A stretch of 20,222 nt of DNA from Prevotella sp. (GCA_021636625.1 JAJWLX010000059.1:1-20222); one strand, 5' to 3'. Counted from the stretch's first letter, positions 7,519-14,800 are shown. The notes: a model not told the origin generated them from the letters alone. Program-made: numbers and translations.

Positions 7519-7695
7519 ATGGCAACAATTAAAATCAAGCAGATTAAGAGTAAAATCGGTGCTCCAGTAGATCAGAAGCGTACACTCGCTTGTCTTGGTC
7601 TCCACAAGATTTCTCAGGTTGTTGAGGTAGAGGATACTCCTAGCAACCGTGGTATGATCCGTAAGGTTCATCACCTCGTAAGTGTAGTTGATTAA
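7519..7695 (+). CDS. rpmD: 50S ribosomal protein L30 (uL30)
   Basis: The product is a complete 58-residue uL30, short but fully in keeping with the family length of about 58-60. It reads MATIKIKQIKSKIGAP, then DQKRTLACLGLHKI, then NRGMIRKVHHLVSV. This is the standard beta-alpha-beta L30 fold that binds 23S rRNA domain II. It sits in its usual place between rpsE (16 bases before) and rplO (26 bases after). A weak AGGAAAA precedes the start. Confidence 0.97.
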   Translation: MATIKIKQIKSKIGAPVDQKRTLACLGLHKISQVVEVEDTPSNRGMIRKVHHLVSVVD

Positions 7696-7721
7696 TTAAT
7701 CTTTTTAAATTAGGAACGATT

Positions 7722-8168
7722 ATGAAATTAAATAATTTGAAACCTGCTGCAGGTTCTACCCATTCACGTCGTCGTATTGGTCGTGGTCCAGGTTCTGGTC
7801 TCGGTGGTACTTCTACACGTGGTCATAAGGGTGCCAAGGCTCGTTCTGGTTATAAGAGAAAGATTGGTTTCGAAGGTGGTCAGATGCCATTGCAGCGTCG
7901 TGTTCCAAAGGCTGGTTTTAAGAATATCAACCACAAGGAGTACTTCGCAGTAAACCTTTCTACTCTTCAGGCTCTTGCTGAAGCAAAGAACCTTACAAAA
8001 ATCGGTATTGAGGAACTTAAGGCTGCTGGCCTCACAAACGGCAAGGAGCTTGTAAAGGTTCTCGGTAACGGTGAACTTAAAGCAAAATTGGAAGTTGAAG
8101 CTAATGCTTTCTCAAAGACTGCCGAAGAAGCAATCAAGGCAGTAGGTGGTAACGCAACTATAATCTAA
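7722..8168 (+). CDS. rplO: 50S ribosomal protein L15 (uL15)
   Basis: The product is a complete 148-residue uL15, a late-assembly protein with a long Gly/Arg/Lys-rich N-terminal extension that threads into 23S rRNA. It begins MKLNNLKPAAGSTHSRRRIG, continues RGPGSGLGGTSTRGHKG and GFEGGQMPLQRRVPKAGFKN, then has the globular C-terminal domain. It lies 4 bases ahead of secY, the usual link between ribosomal genes and the Sec channel. Confidence 0.98.
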   Translation: MKLNNLKPAAGSTHSRRRIGRGPGSGLGGTSTRGHKGAKARSGYKRKIGFEGGQMPLQRRVPKAGFKNINHKEYFAVNLSTLQALAEAKNLTKIGIEELKAAGLTNGKELVKVLGNGELKAKLEVEANAFSKTAEEAIKAVGGNATII

Positions 8169-8172
8169 GTAA

Positions 8173-9510
8173 ATGAAAAAGTTTATTGAGACACTAAAGA
8201 ACTGTTGGAAGATAGAGGATCTCCGTCAGAGACTCCTCATTACTCTTCTGTTTACGGCTATTTACCGTTTTGGCTCGTTTGTGGTACTTCCGGGTATCAA
8301 TCCGAGCATGTTGGAAAAATTGCAGTCGCAGACCTCAGGCGGTCTTATGTCGCTTTTGGACATGTTCTCTGGTGGTGCATTTTCTAATGCGTCTATCTTC
8401 GCATTGGGAATTATGCCTTATATCTCAGCTTCAATTGTTATGCAGCTTCTTGCTGTCGCTGTACCTTACTTCCAGAAGATGCAGCGCGAGGGCGAGAGCG
8501 GCCGCAAGAAAATACAATGGTACACTAGAGTCCTGACTGTAGCCATCCTGGTCTTTCAGGCTCCTAGTTACCTTCTGAATTTGAAGATGCAGGCTGCTAA
8601 CGCTTTGGCAACGGGTATTAGCTGGACCGTCTTTATGATTCCAGCTACTATCATCCTTGCAGCAGGAAGTATGTTTATTCTCTGGCTTGGTGAGCGTATC
8701 ACGGATAAGGGAGTTGGTAATGGTATCTCTCTCATCATTATGATCGGTATCATCGCTCGTTTGCCTCAGGCATTCGTACAGGAGATGACTTCTCGTTTGC
8801 AGGCTATCTCTGGTGGTGGTTTGATCATGTTCATTGTCGAGATCCTCATTCTCTACGCTGTAGTTTGTGCCTCAATTCTTTTGGTACAGGGTACACGTAA
8901 GATCCCGGTTCAGTACGCTAAGCGATTGGTTGGTAACAAGCAGTACGGTGGTGCACGTCAGTACATCCCATTGAAGCTTTTTGCAGCCAACGTTATGCCT
9001 ATCATCTTTGCACAGGCTTTGATGTTCATTCCATTGGCAGTAGTTCGCTACCAGTCTGAAAATGCAAGCAGCGTTGTTCAGCAGCTGATGGATAACCGCA
9101 GTTTACTTTATAATGTAATCTATGTAATCCTCGTGATTGCTTTTACATATTTCTACACTGCGATAACATTGAATCCAACTCAGATGGCGGAGGATATGAA
9201 GCGTAACAATGGTTTCATTCCAGGTGTTAAGCCAGGTAAGGATACCGCTGAGTACATTGATACCGTAATGTCTCGTATTACTTTACCAGGTTCATTATTT
9301 ATTGCATTTATTGCGATTATGCCAGCTCTTGCAGGACTTCTTGATGTGCAGCAGGCCTTCTCACAATTCTTCGGAGGTACTTCTCTGTTGATTTTGGTAG
9401 GTGTTGTGATTGACACATTGCAGCAGATCGAGAGTCATTTGCTTATGCGCCACTATGATGGTCTTCTCAATTCAGGCCATACTCGTCAGGGTGGTGTTGC
9501 TGCATATTAA
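8173..9510 (+). CDS. secY: Preprotein translocase subunit SecY
   Basis: The product is a complete 445-residue SecY, the channel-forming subunit of the SecYEG translocon in the inner membrane, with ten predicted membrane helices. The plug region follows GSFVVLPGINPS (residues 34-45). The cytosolic loop RKIPVQYAKR (242-251) and the later loop with NNGFIPGVKPGKDTAEYI (345-362) match the loops that contact SecA and the ribosome. GGTSLLI (401-407) starts the last helix pair. It starts 4 bases after rplO and is followed by map without an adk gene between them, unlike the layout in many Firmicutes. Confidence 0.98.
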   Translation: MKKFIETLKNCWKIEDLRQRLLITLLFTAIYRFGSFVVLPGINPSMLEKLQSQTSGGLMSLLDMFSGGAFSNASIFALGIMPYISASIVMQLLAVAVPYFQKMQREGESGRKKIQWYTRVLTVAILVFQAPSYLLNLKMQAANALATGISWTVFMIPATIILAAGSMFILWLGERITDKGVGNGISLIIMIGIIARLPQAFVQEMTSRLQAISGGGLIMFIVEILILYAVVCASILLVQGTRKIPVQYAKRLVGNKQYGGARQYIPLKLFAANVMPIIFAQALMFIPLAVVRYQSENASSVVQQLMDNRSLLYNVIYVILVIAFTYFYTAITLNPTQMAEDMKRNNGFIPGVKPGKDTAEYIDTVMSRITLPGSLFIAFIAIMPALAGLLDVQQAFSQFFGGTSLLILVGVVIDTLQQIESHLLMRHYDGLLNSGHTRQGGVAAY

Positions 9511-9525
9511 TCTTTATCTTTTGAA

Positions 9526-10326
9526 ATGCAGATATTTCTGAAGACAGAGGATGAAATTAACCTGATGCGCAAGGCTAACCAACTAGTTGGTGCAACGCTT
9601 GCGGAATTAGGTAAACATATAAAACCAGGTGTAACGACTCTCCATTTGGATAGGGTAGCCGAGGAGTTCATCCGTGATCACGGTGCGATTCCAACGTTCA
9701 AGAATTTTCCTAATCCTTATGGAGAGCCTTTTCCCGCTAGTATATGTACTTCCATCAATGATGTAGTAGTACATGGTATTCCTAGTGAGAAGGACGTGCT
9801 GAAGGATGGTGATATTATCTCCATCGACTGCGGCACCCTTTTAGAAGGTTTCAACGGTGACAGTTGCTATACTTTCGCTGTTGGAGAGATAACTTCCGAT
9901 GTTCAACAACTCCTTAAGGTAACTAAAGAATCTTTGTACCTGGGTATCGAACAGGCTGTGGCAGGAAAGCATTTGGGTGATATTGGTTACGCCGTACAGA
10001 CTCATTGCCAGCAATATGGTTATGGAGTAGTACGAGAGCTAACAGGTCATGGCATTGGCAGAGCTATGCACGAGGATCCTCCGGTCCGTAATTACGGCAG
10101 TCGTGGTTCCGGCATTCTGTTAAAGGAAGGAATGTGCTTGGCTATTGAGCCGATGATAACAATGGGCGACCGTCAGATTGGCTTGCTCCCCGACAAGTGG
10201 AGCATAGTTACTCGAGATCGTCAACCAGCAGCTCATTTTGAGCATACAATCGTTGTTCGAAAAGGTAAAGCTGAAATTTTATCTTCATTCGTAGAAGTTG
10301 AACATTTAGAAGGACAAAAAATTTAA
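9526..10326 (+). CDS. map: Type I methionine aminopeptidase
   Basis: The product is a 266-residue metalloprotease that removes the initiator methionine from new proteins in the cytosol. The pita-bread fold is intact. The metal ligands are D101 (SIDCG), D112 (NGDS), H175 (TGHGIG), E208 (IEPM) and E239 (HFEHT), and the substrate-binding H83 (VVHGIP) is also present. All are offset by four from the E. coli enzyme. There is no N-terminal SH3/zinc extension, so it is type Ia. It lies between secY and infA, 2 bases before infA. Confidence 0.98.
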   Translation: MQIFLKTEDEINLMRKANQLVGATLAELGKHIKPGVTTLHLDRVAEEFIRDHGAIPTFKNFPNPYGEPFPASICTSINDVVVHGIPSEKDVLKDGDIISIDCGTLLEGFNGDSCYTFAVGEITSDVQQLLKVTKESLYLGIEQAVAGKHLGDIGYAVQTHCQQYGYGVVRELTGHGIGRAMHEDPPVRNYGSRGSGILLKEGMCLAIEPMITMGDRQIGLLPDKWSIVTRDRQPAAHFEHTIVVRKGKAEILSSFVEVEHLEGQKI

Positions 10327-10328
10327 TT

Positions 10329-10547
10329 ATGGCAAAACAGGCCGCTATTGAGCAAGATGGAACAATTGTAGAGGCATTATCAAATGCTATGTTCCGCGTT
10401 GAATTGGAGAATGGTGTTGACATTACTGCCCACATCTCTGGTAAGATGAGAATGCATTACATCAAGATTTTACCTGGTGATAAGGTGAAGGTGGAAATGA
10501 GTCCATACGACTTGACTAAGGGTAGAATTGTTTTTAGATACAAATAA
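10329..10547 (+). CDS. infA: Translation initiation factor IF-1
   Basis: The product is a complete 72-residue IF-1, a single OB-fold that blocks the A site during initiation and assists IF-2 and IF-3. It begins MAKQAAIEQDGTIVEALSNAMFRVEL, has the central HISGKMRMHYIKILPGDKV, and ends with the family's GRIVFRYK. It starts 2 bases after map and is followed by rpmJ after 17 bases. Confidence 0.98.
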   Translation: MAKQAAIEQDGTIVEALSNAMFRVELENGVDITAHISGKMRMHYIKILPGDKVKVEMSPYDLTKGRIVFRYK

Positions 10548-10564
10548 TTATCACATATAAGGTT

Positions 10565-10681
10565 ATGAAGACAAGAGCATCATTGAAGAAGCGTTCAGCT
10601 GATTGCAAGATCGTACGTCGTAAGGGTCGTCTCTTCGTTATCAACAAGAAGAACCCTAAGATGAAATTGCGTCAGGGCTAA
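10565..10681 (+). CDS. rpmJ: 50S ribosomal protein L36 (bL36), zinc-free type
   Basis: The product is a complete 38-residue bL36, the smallest 50S protein, which stabilises 23S rRNA near the stalk base. It reads MKTRASLKKRSADCKIVRRK then GRLFVINKKNPKMKLRQG. Of the usual zinc ligands (three Cys and one His) only one Cys remains (C14), so it is the zinc-independent form. This form is common in Bacteroidota. It closes the first transcription block; a promoter follows 20 bases later. Confidence 0.96.
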   Translation: MKTRASLKKRSADCKIVRRKGRLFVINKKNPKMKLRQG

Positions 10682-10700
10682 TGTTAAAGTTCTGTAAAAG

Positions 10701-10732
10701 TATGGCTGTTTCAAAAAAAAGTTGTACTTTTG
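10701..10732 (+). promoter_or_regulatory. Bacteroidota-type promoter of the rpsM-rplQ group
   Basis: The -7 element TACTTTTG (10725-10732) matches TAnnTTTG perfectly. A weaker TATG (10701-10704) sits 20 bases upstream as a possible -33. The expected start near 10739 leaves a leader of about 40 bases, almost all A and T before the rpsM ATG. Confidence 0.65.
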
Positions 10733-10779
10733 CACCGCTTTTAACGCAAAGTATTAATTTTTTAATTTTTTATTAAACA

Positions 10780-11160
10780 ATGGCAATAAGAATTGTTGGA
10801 GTAGATTTGCCCCAGAATAAGCGTGGCGAAATCGCATTGACCTATATCTATGGTATTGGTCGAAGTAGTTCAGCAAAGATATTGGATAAGGCCGGTGTAA
10901 ACCGTGACCTGAAGGTTAGCGAGTGGTCTGATGACCAGGCAGCTAAGATCCGTGAAATTATCGGCGCTGAGTTCAAAGTTGAAGGTGATCTCCGTTCTGA
11001 GATCCAGATGAACATTAAGCGACTGATGGATATTGGTTGCTATCGTGGAGTTAGACATCGTAATGGTCTTCCAGTTCGCGGTCAGAGCACAAAGAATAAT
11101 GCTCGTACTCGCAAGGGTAAGAAGAAGACTGTTGCTAATAAGAAGAAGGCTACTAAGTAA
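10780..11160 (+). CDS. rpsM: 30S ribosomal protein S13 (uS13)
   Basis: The product is a complete 126-residue uS13 at the top of the 30S head, which bridges to L5 and contacts the P-site tRNA through its basic tail. It begins MAIRIVGVDLPQNKRGEIAL, has the helix-hairpin-helix segment TYIYGIGRSSSAKIL, then CYRGVRHRNGLPVRGQSTKNNART, and ends in a Lys-rich tail. It is the first gene after the promoter at 10701-10732. Confidence 0.98.
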   Translation: MAIRIVGVDLPQNKRGEIALTYIYGIGRSSSAKILDKAGVNRDLKVSEWSDDQAAKIREIIGAEFKVEGDLRSEIQMNIKRLMDIGCYRGVRHRNGLPVRGQSTKNNARTRKGKKKTVANKKKATK

Positions 11161-11164
11161 TTCT

Positions 11165-11171
11165 AAGGAGG
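11165..11171 (+). promoter_or_regulatory. Strong Shine-Dalgarno site of rpsK
   Basis: AAGGAGG lies 9 bases before the ATG at 11181. It is a near-full complement to the 16S rRNA tail and the strongest such site in the window. This is unusual because Bacteroidota ribosomes mostly do not use this interaction. Confidence 0.65.
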
Positions 11172-11180
11172 AAATTAATT

Positions 11181-11570
11181 ATGGCAAAGCAAAAAGCAAC
11201 ATCTAAGAAGAGAAACGTACGTGTTGACGCAATCGGTCAGCTCCACGTACACAGCTCATTCAACAACATCATTGTATCTCTTGCTAACAACGAGGGTCAG
11301 GTTATCTCTTGGTCTTCAGCTGGTAAGATGGGGTTCCGTGGTTCTAAGAAGAACACTCCTTATGCTGCTCAGATGGCTGCAGAGGATTGTGCAAAGGTAG
11401 CTTTCGACCTTGGTCTTCGCAAGGTTAAGGCATACGTAAAGGGTCCAGGTAACGGTCGTGAGTCTGCTATCCGTGCCGTACACGGTGCAGGTATCGAGGT
11501 AACTGAGATCGTTGACGTAACTCCATTACCACACAACGGATGTCGCCCTCCAAAGCGTCGTCGTGTATAA
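11181..11570 (+). CDS. rpsK: 30S ribosomal protein S11 (uS11)
   Basis: The product is a complete 129-residue uS11, located on the 30S platform beside the mRNA exit and the E site. It has the central NNIIVSLANNEGQVISWSSA, GKMGFRGSKKNTPYAAQMAA and the C-terminal TPLPHNGCRPPKRRRV. In E. coli the Asn of the HNGC motif is converted to isoaspartate; it is conserved here. It is preceded by AAGGAGG and starts 20 bases after rpsM. Confidence 0.98.
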   Translation: MAKQKATSKKRNVRVDAIGQLHVHSSFNNIIVSLANNEGQVISWSSAGKMGFRGSKKNTPYAAQMAAEDCAKVAFDLGLRKVKAYVKGPGNGRESAIRAVHGAGIEVTEIVDVTPLPHNGCRPPKRRRV

Positions 11571-11612
11571 TAGCATTCATTGATACAAACATTATAGCAT
11601 TTTATAAATATT

Positions 11613-12218
11613 ATGGCTAGATATATAGGTCCGAAATCTAAAATTGCGCGTCGTTTTGGTGAGCCAATCTTCGGCGCTGACAAAGTTTTGTCCAAGAGAA
11701 ACTTCCCTCCTGGACAGCATGGCAACAACCGTCGTCGTAAGATGTCTGAGTACGGTGTCATGTTGGCAGAGAAGCAGAAAGCTAAGTACACTTATGGTGT
11801 ATTAGAGCGTCAGTTCCGTAATATGTTTGATAAGGCTGCTAAGGCTGATGGTATTACTGGTGAGGTTCTTCTTCAGAATCTCGAGTGCCGTCTTGATAAC
11901 GTTGTTTTCCGTCTTGGTATCGCTCCAACACGTGCTGCTGCGCGTCAGTTGGTTGGTCACAAGCACATCGTTGTTGATGGTAAGGTAGTTAATATCCCTT
12001 CTTTTGCAGTTAAGCCTGGTATGGTTGTTGGTGTTCGTGAGAAGTCTAAGTCTCTCGAGGTTATCGAAGCAGCTCTTGCAGGTTTCAATCATAGCAAGTA
12101 CCCATGGATTGAGTGGGACGATAATTCAAAGAGCGGTAAGTTCTTGCACAAGCCAGAGCGTGCCGACATTCCAGAGAATATTAAGGAGCAGTTAATCGTT
12201 GAGTTGTACTCTAAATAA
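11613..12218 (+). CDS. rpsD: 30S ribosomal protein S4 (uS4), zinc-free type
   Basis: The product is a complete 201-residue uS4, a primary 16S rRNA binder that nucleates 30S assembly. In many bacteria it is the autogenous repressor of the alpha operon. The N-terminal domain (MARYIGPKSKIARRFGEPIF...) lacks the Cys cluster of zinc-binding S4. The S4 RNA-binding domain is seen as RLDNVVFRLGIAPTRAAARQLVGHKHI. It sits in its standard place between rpsK and rpoA. The 42-base gap before it is A/T rich, without an obvious promoter. Confidence 0.98.
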   Translation: MARYIGPKSKIARRFGEPIFGADKVLSKRNFPPGQHGNNRRRKMSEYGVMLAEKQKAKYTYGVLERQFRNMFDKAAKADGITGEVLLQNLECRLDNVVFRLGIAPTRAAARQLVGHKHIVVDGKVVNIPSFAVKPGMVVGVREKSKSLEVIEAALAGFNHSKYPWIEWDDNSKSGKFLHKPERADIPENIKEQLIVELYSK

Positions 12219-12230
12219 ATCATTACATTA

Positions 12231-13226
12231 ATGGCGATATTAGCATTTCAAAAACCTGATAAAGTAGTAATGTTAGAGGCTGATAACCAGTTCGGAAAAT
12301 TTGAATTCCGTCCTTTGGAGCCTGGCTTTGGTGTTACCATTGGTAACGCCTTGCGCCGCATTCTCCTTTCATCATTGGAGGGTTATGCTGTTAACACTAT
12401 CCGCATTGCGGGTGTTGAGCATGAGTTCTCTTCAGTTCCTGGTGTTAAGGAAGATGTTACTAACATTATCTTGAATCTCAAACAAGTTCGATTCAAGCAA
12501 GTAGTAGAAGAATTCGAGAATGAGAAAGTTAGTATCACCGTTGAGAATTCTACAGAATTCAAAGCAGGTGATATCGGTAAGTATCTGACTGGATTTGAAG
12601 TGTTAAACCCTGATTTGGTGATTTGTCATTTAGATGCCAAAGCTTCGATGCAGATCGATTTGACTATTAATAAGGGACGTGGTTATGTTCCTGCTGATGA
12701 GAATCGTCAATTCTGCACTGACGTTAACGTTCTCCCAATCGATTCCATCTACACCCCTATCCGTAACGTAAAGTATGCGGTTGAGCCATATCGTGTTGAA
12801 CAGAAGACCGACTATGACAAGCTCGTACTCGAAGTTACAACAGATGGTTCCATTAGTCCTAAGGATGCGCTGAAAGAGGCTGCGAAGATCCTTATCTATC
12901 ACTTCATGCTCTTCTCTGATGAGAAGATCACCCTGGAGAGTCCTGATCAGGATACCAACCAGGAGTTTGATGAGGAGGTTCTTCACATGCGCCAGTTGCT
13001 CAAGACTCGTCTCGTAGATATGAACCTCAGTGTTCGTGCGCTCAACTGCTTGAAGGCAGCTGATGTAGATACCTTGGGTGATTTGGTTCAGTTTAACAAG
13101 ACTGACCTCTTGAAGTTCCGCAACTTCGGTAAGAAATCGCTCTCAGAGCTTGATGATTTGCTCGAGAGTCTGAATCTGTCTTTTGGAACTGATATTTCAA
13201 AGTATAAATTAGACAAGGAATCTTAA
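12231..13226 (+). CDS. rpoA: DNA-directed RNA polymerase subunit alpha
   Basis: The product is a complete 331-residue alpha subunit, the dimeric scaffold on which beta and beta' assemble. The N-terminal domain covers about residues 1-230, with GFGVTIGNALRRILLSSLEGYAV (broken here at residues 32-54) as the dimerisation core. A flexible acidic linker (about 237-252) leads to the C-terminal domain. There R269, N272, C273, L274 and K275 (VRALNCLK) match the residues that contact UP-element DNA and activators in E. coli. It lies 12 bases after rpsD and 31 bases before rplQ. Confidence 0.98.
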   Translation: MAILAFQKPDKVVMLEADNQFGKFEFRPLEPGFGVTIGNALRRILLSSLEGYAVNTIRIAGVEHEFSSVPGVKEDVTNIILNLKQVRFKQVVEEFENEKVSITVENSTEFKAGDIGKYLTGFEVLNPDLVICHLDAKASMQIDLTINKGRGYVPADENRQFCTDVNVLPIDSIYTPIRNVKYAVEPYRVEQKTDYDKLVLEVTTDGSISPKDALKEAAKILIYHFMLFSDEKITLESPDQDTNQEFDEEVLHMRQLLKTRLVDMNLSVRALNCLKAADVDTLGDLVQFNKTDLLKFRNFGKKSLSELDDLLESLNLSFGTDISKYKLDKES

Positions 13227-13257
13227 AGGTTCGAAGTCCAAAAAGTAAAAACAAAAA

Positions 13258-13743
13258 ATGAGACATAATAAGAAATTCAACCATTTAGGTCGTACTGCTT
13301 CTCATCGTAACGCGATGTTGGCTAACATGGCTTCATCACTTATCTTGAGCGAGCACAAAAGAATCACTACGACCCTCGCAAAGGCAAAGGCTCTTAAGAA
13401 GTATGTTGAGCCACTGATCACACGTTCAAAGAATGATACAACTACATCACGTCGTGTTGTTTTCCGTTATCTTCAGAACAAGTACGCTGTGAAGGCTCTC
13501 TTCGGTGAGGTAGCTGAGAAGGTAGCTAACCGTCCTGGTGGTTACACTCGCGTTATCAAGTTGGGTACCCGTCAGGGTGACGCAGCTGAGATCGCTTTCA
13601 TCGAGCTCGTTGACTTTGATGAGAACATGGCTAAGACTCCTAAGGCTGCTGCTAAGAAGACTCGTCGTAGTCGCAAGGCAACAAAGGCTGAGGAGGCTCC
13701 TGCAACTGAGACACCTGCAACTGAAGAGGCTGCAGCTGAATAA
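13258..13743 (+). CDS. rplQ: 50S ribosomal protein L17 (bL17) with bipolar C-terminal tail
   Basis: The product is a 161-residue bL17, longer than the 127 of E. coli. The core (residues 1-120) has MRHNKKFNHLGRTASHRNAM, then LEKxIT-like KRITTTLAKAKALKKYVEPLI and the final RVIKLGTRQGDAAEIAFIEL. After residue 124 comes a low-complexity tail. It starts basic (KTPKAAAKKTRRSRKATK) and ends acidic, with APATETPATEEAAAE. The acidic half is encoded by a short imperfect 15-base repeat. Such tails are frequent in this phylum. The gene ends the operon and is followed by a strong terminator. Confidence 0.97.
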   Translation: MRHNKKFNHLGRTASHRNAMLANMASSLILSEHKRITTTLAKAKALKKYVEPLITRSKNDTTTSRRVVFRYLQNKYAVKALFGEVAEKVANRPGGYTRVIKLGTRQGDAAEIAFIELVDFDENMAKTPKAAAKKTRRSRKATKAEEAPATETPATEEAAAE

Positions 13744-13767
13744 GTTACAAAAGATCTCACTATATAT

Positions 13768-13801
13768 AAGCGCTTCTGTCGTTAGACAGAGGCGCTTTTT
13801 T
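13768..13801 (+). terminator. Intrinsic terminator after rplQ
   Basis: A 13-bp stem, AAGCGCTTCTGTC (13768-13780) with GACAGAGGCGCTT (13785-13797) and one G:T pair, encloses the loop GTTA and is followed by a T-run. It lies 24 bases after the rplQ stop and marks the end of the ribosomal superoperon. Confidence 0.92.
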
Positions 13802-13832
13802 GGTTTGATAGCTCTGCTTTTCCCTGGGAATC

Positions 13833-13878
13833 TTGATTATGTTTTCCCGGATTTATTTGATTATGTTTTCTGGATTTA
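13833..13878 (+). repeat. Tandem direct repeat, two imperfect 22-23-base copies
   Basis: TTGATTATGTTTTC followed by a GGATTTA block occurs at 13833-13855 and again at 13857-13878, with one indel and one substitution. It lies in the 220-base gap between the rplQ terminator and the lipoprotein gene. GGGAATC (13826-13832) and GATTCCC (13882-13888) flank it as an inverted pair. Its function is unknown. Confidence 0.7.
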
Positions 13879-13884
13879 GGGGAT

Positions 13885-13904
13885 TCCCTAACTTTATTTA
13901 GGGA
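13885..13904 (+). other. Perfect 7-bp inverted repeat upstream of the lipoprotein promoter
   Basis: TCCCTAA (13885-13891) pairs with TTAGGGA (13898-13904) around the loop CTTTAT. It ends 7 bases before the -33 element at 13912. It could be an operator for a dimeric regulator or a weak RNA hairpin; it is not followed by a clean T-run. Confidence 0.45.
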
Positions 13905-13911
13905 TTCTTTC

Positions 13912-13942
13912 TTGATTTTTTCAATAAATAGTTGTACTTTTG
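13912..13942 (+). promoter_or_regulatory. Bacteroidota-type promoter of the lipoprotein gene
   Basis: TTGA (13912-13915), a 19-base spacer and TACTTTTG (13935-13942) fit the TTTG-N19-TAnnTTTG form. Transcription should start near 13949, leaving a leader of under 20 bases before the ATG at 13966. The -7 element lies downstream of a possible earlier start at 13912, which rules that start out. Confidence 0.75.
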
Positions 13943-13965
13943 CAGCAGAATTAAATGATAGGGTT

Positions 13966-14772
13966 ATGAAAAAGGTGATACTTTTGATGCTCTGCTCTTC
14001 CCTGGTGATGGGCAGTTGCGATACATATACTGGCAGTGGAGCCTACGCTGGAGGTTCCATTGGTTCCATTCTGGGTTCTGCTATCGGTGGATTATCTGGT
14101 GGACCTAGAGGCTCTGATATGGGAACCATCATCGGAATGGCTGGCGGTGCTGTTGTAGGTGCTGTCATCGGAAGTCAGGCTGATCAGGCTCATGCTGACC
14201 GTGAAGCAGCTTATCAGCAGGATAGAGTAGAGCGACGCTCCGGAAGTGATTACAGCAATACTCCCGTAACTTATAATCCCGAGATCTTCGATTCCAACAA
14301 TGGGGGTGATGACCGTCTCTATGATTTCAAGGGCAAGGACTATACCGGCGATTACAGTGCCCAGCAGCCTACTACTTCTATGCCTACTGCTACCGTAGAG
14401 GAGCTTGGTGCCCGATTCTCCTATTCTCCTACTTTGGAGATTGTGAATGCACGGTTTGTTGATGACAACGAAGATAATTGTTTGAATCGCAATGAAACCT
14501 GCAAGGTGATATTCGAGATTGTCAACCGAGGTCATGAGCCGGTTTACGATGTTGTTCCAACCGTGGTTGAAACAACCGGCAATAAACATATCTTTATCTC
14601 GCCGAGTATCCATGTCGAGAAGATTTCCCCAGGATCGGGTGTTCGGTACACCGCAATGGTGAAAGCGGATAGAAAGTTAAAGGATGGAATGGCACGGTTC
14701 TGTGTGAGTGTGATTCATGAGGGAAAATCCATTTCCAAGGTCAATGAATTCAATATCCCTACCAAGAGATAA
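13966..14772 (+). CDS. Glycine-zipper lipoprotein with C-terminal Ig-like domain
   Basis: This is a 268-residue predicted envelope lipoprotein of unknown function. Residues 1-17 form a short signal peptide ending in VMGS before C18, a plausible though imperfect lipobox. Residues 22-71 are a glycine zipper: GxxxG-spaced repeats in two hydrophobic stretches with GGPRGSDMG between them, as in 17-kDa surface-antigen-type outer membrane lipoproteins. A polar Gln/Asp-rich linker follows. Residues 157-262 look like a beta-sandwich. The motif DDNEDNCLNRNE (166-177) followed by FEIVNRGHEPVYDV resembles the N-terminal edge of CARDB-like repeats, often calcium-binding. The frame extends upstream to 13912, but that start overlaps the promoter. 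The gene is monocistronic between two terminators. Confidence 0.85.
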   Translation: MKKVILLMLCSSLVMGSCDTYTGSGAYAGGSIGSILGSAIGGLSGGPRGSDMGTIIGMAGGAVVGAVIGSQADQAHADREAAYQQDRVERRSGSDYSNTPVTYNPEIFDSNNGGDDRLYDFKGKDYTGDYSAQQPTTSMPTATVEELGARFSYSPTLEIVNARFVDDNEDNCLNRNETCKVIFEIVNRGHEPVYDVVPTVVETTGNKHIFISPSIHVEKISPGSGVRYTAMVKADRKLKDGMARFCVSVIHEGKSISKVNEFNIPTKR

Positions 14773-14800
14773 TAATCCCTAGTAGTTGCAATATAAAATC

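Noticed and set aside
13538..13879. Frame overlapping rplQ and the terminator, Leu/Arg-rich product
   Set aside because: It is a shifted reading of rplQ that crosses the terminator, with low-complexity composition and no homology I recognise.
13912..13965. Upstream start for the lipoprotein giving 18 extra residues
   Set aside because: It lies within the promoter elements, and the signal peptide begins cleanly at the ATG at 13966.
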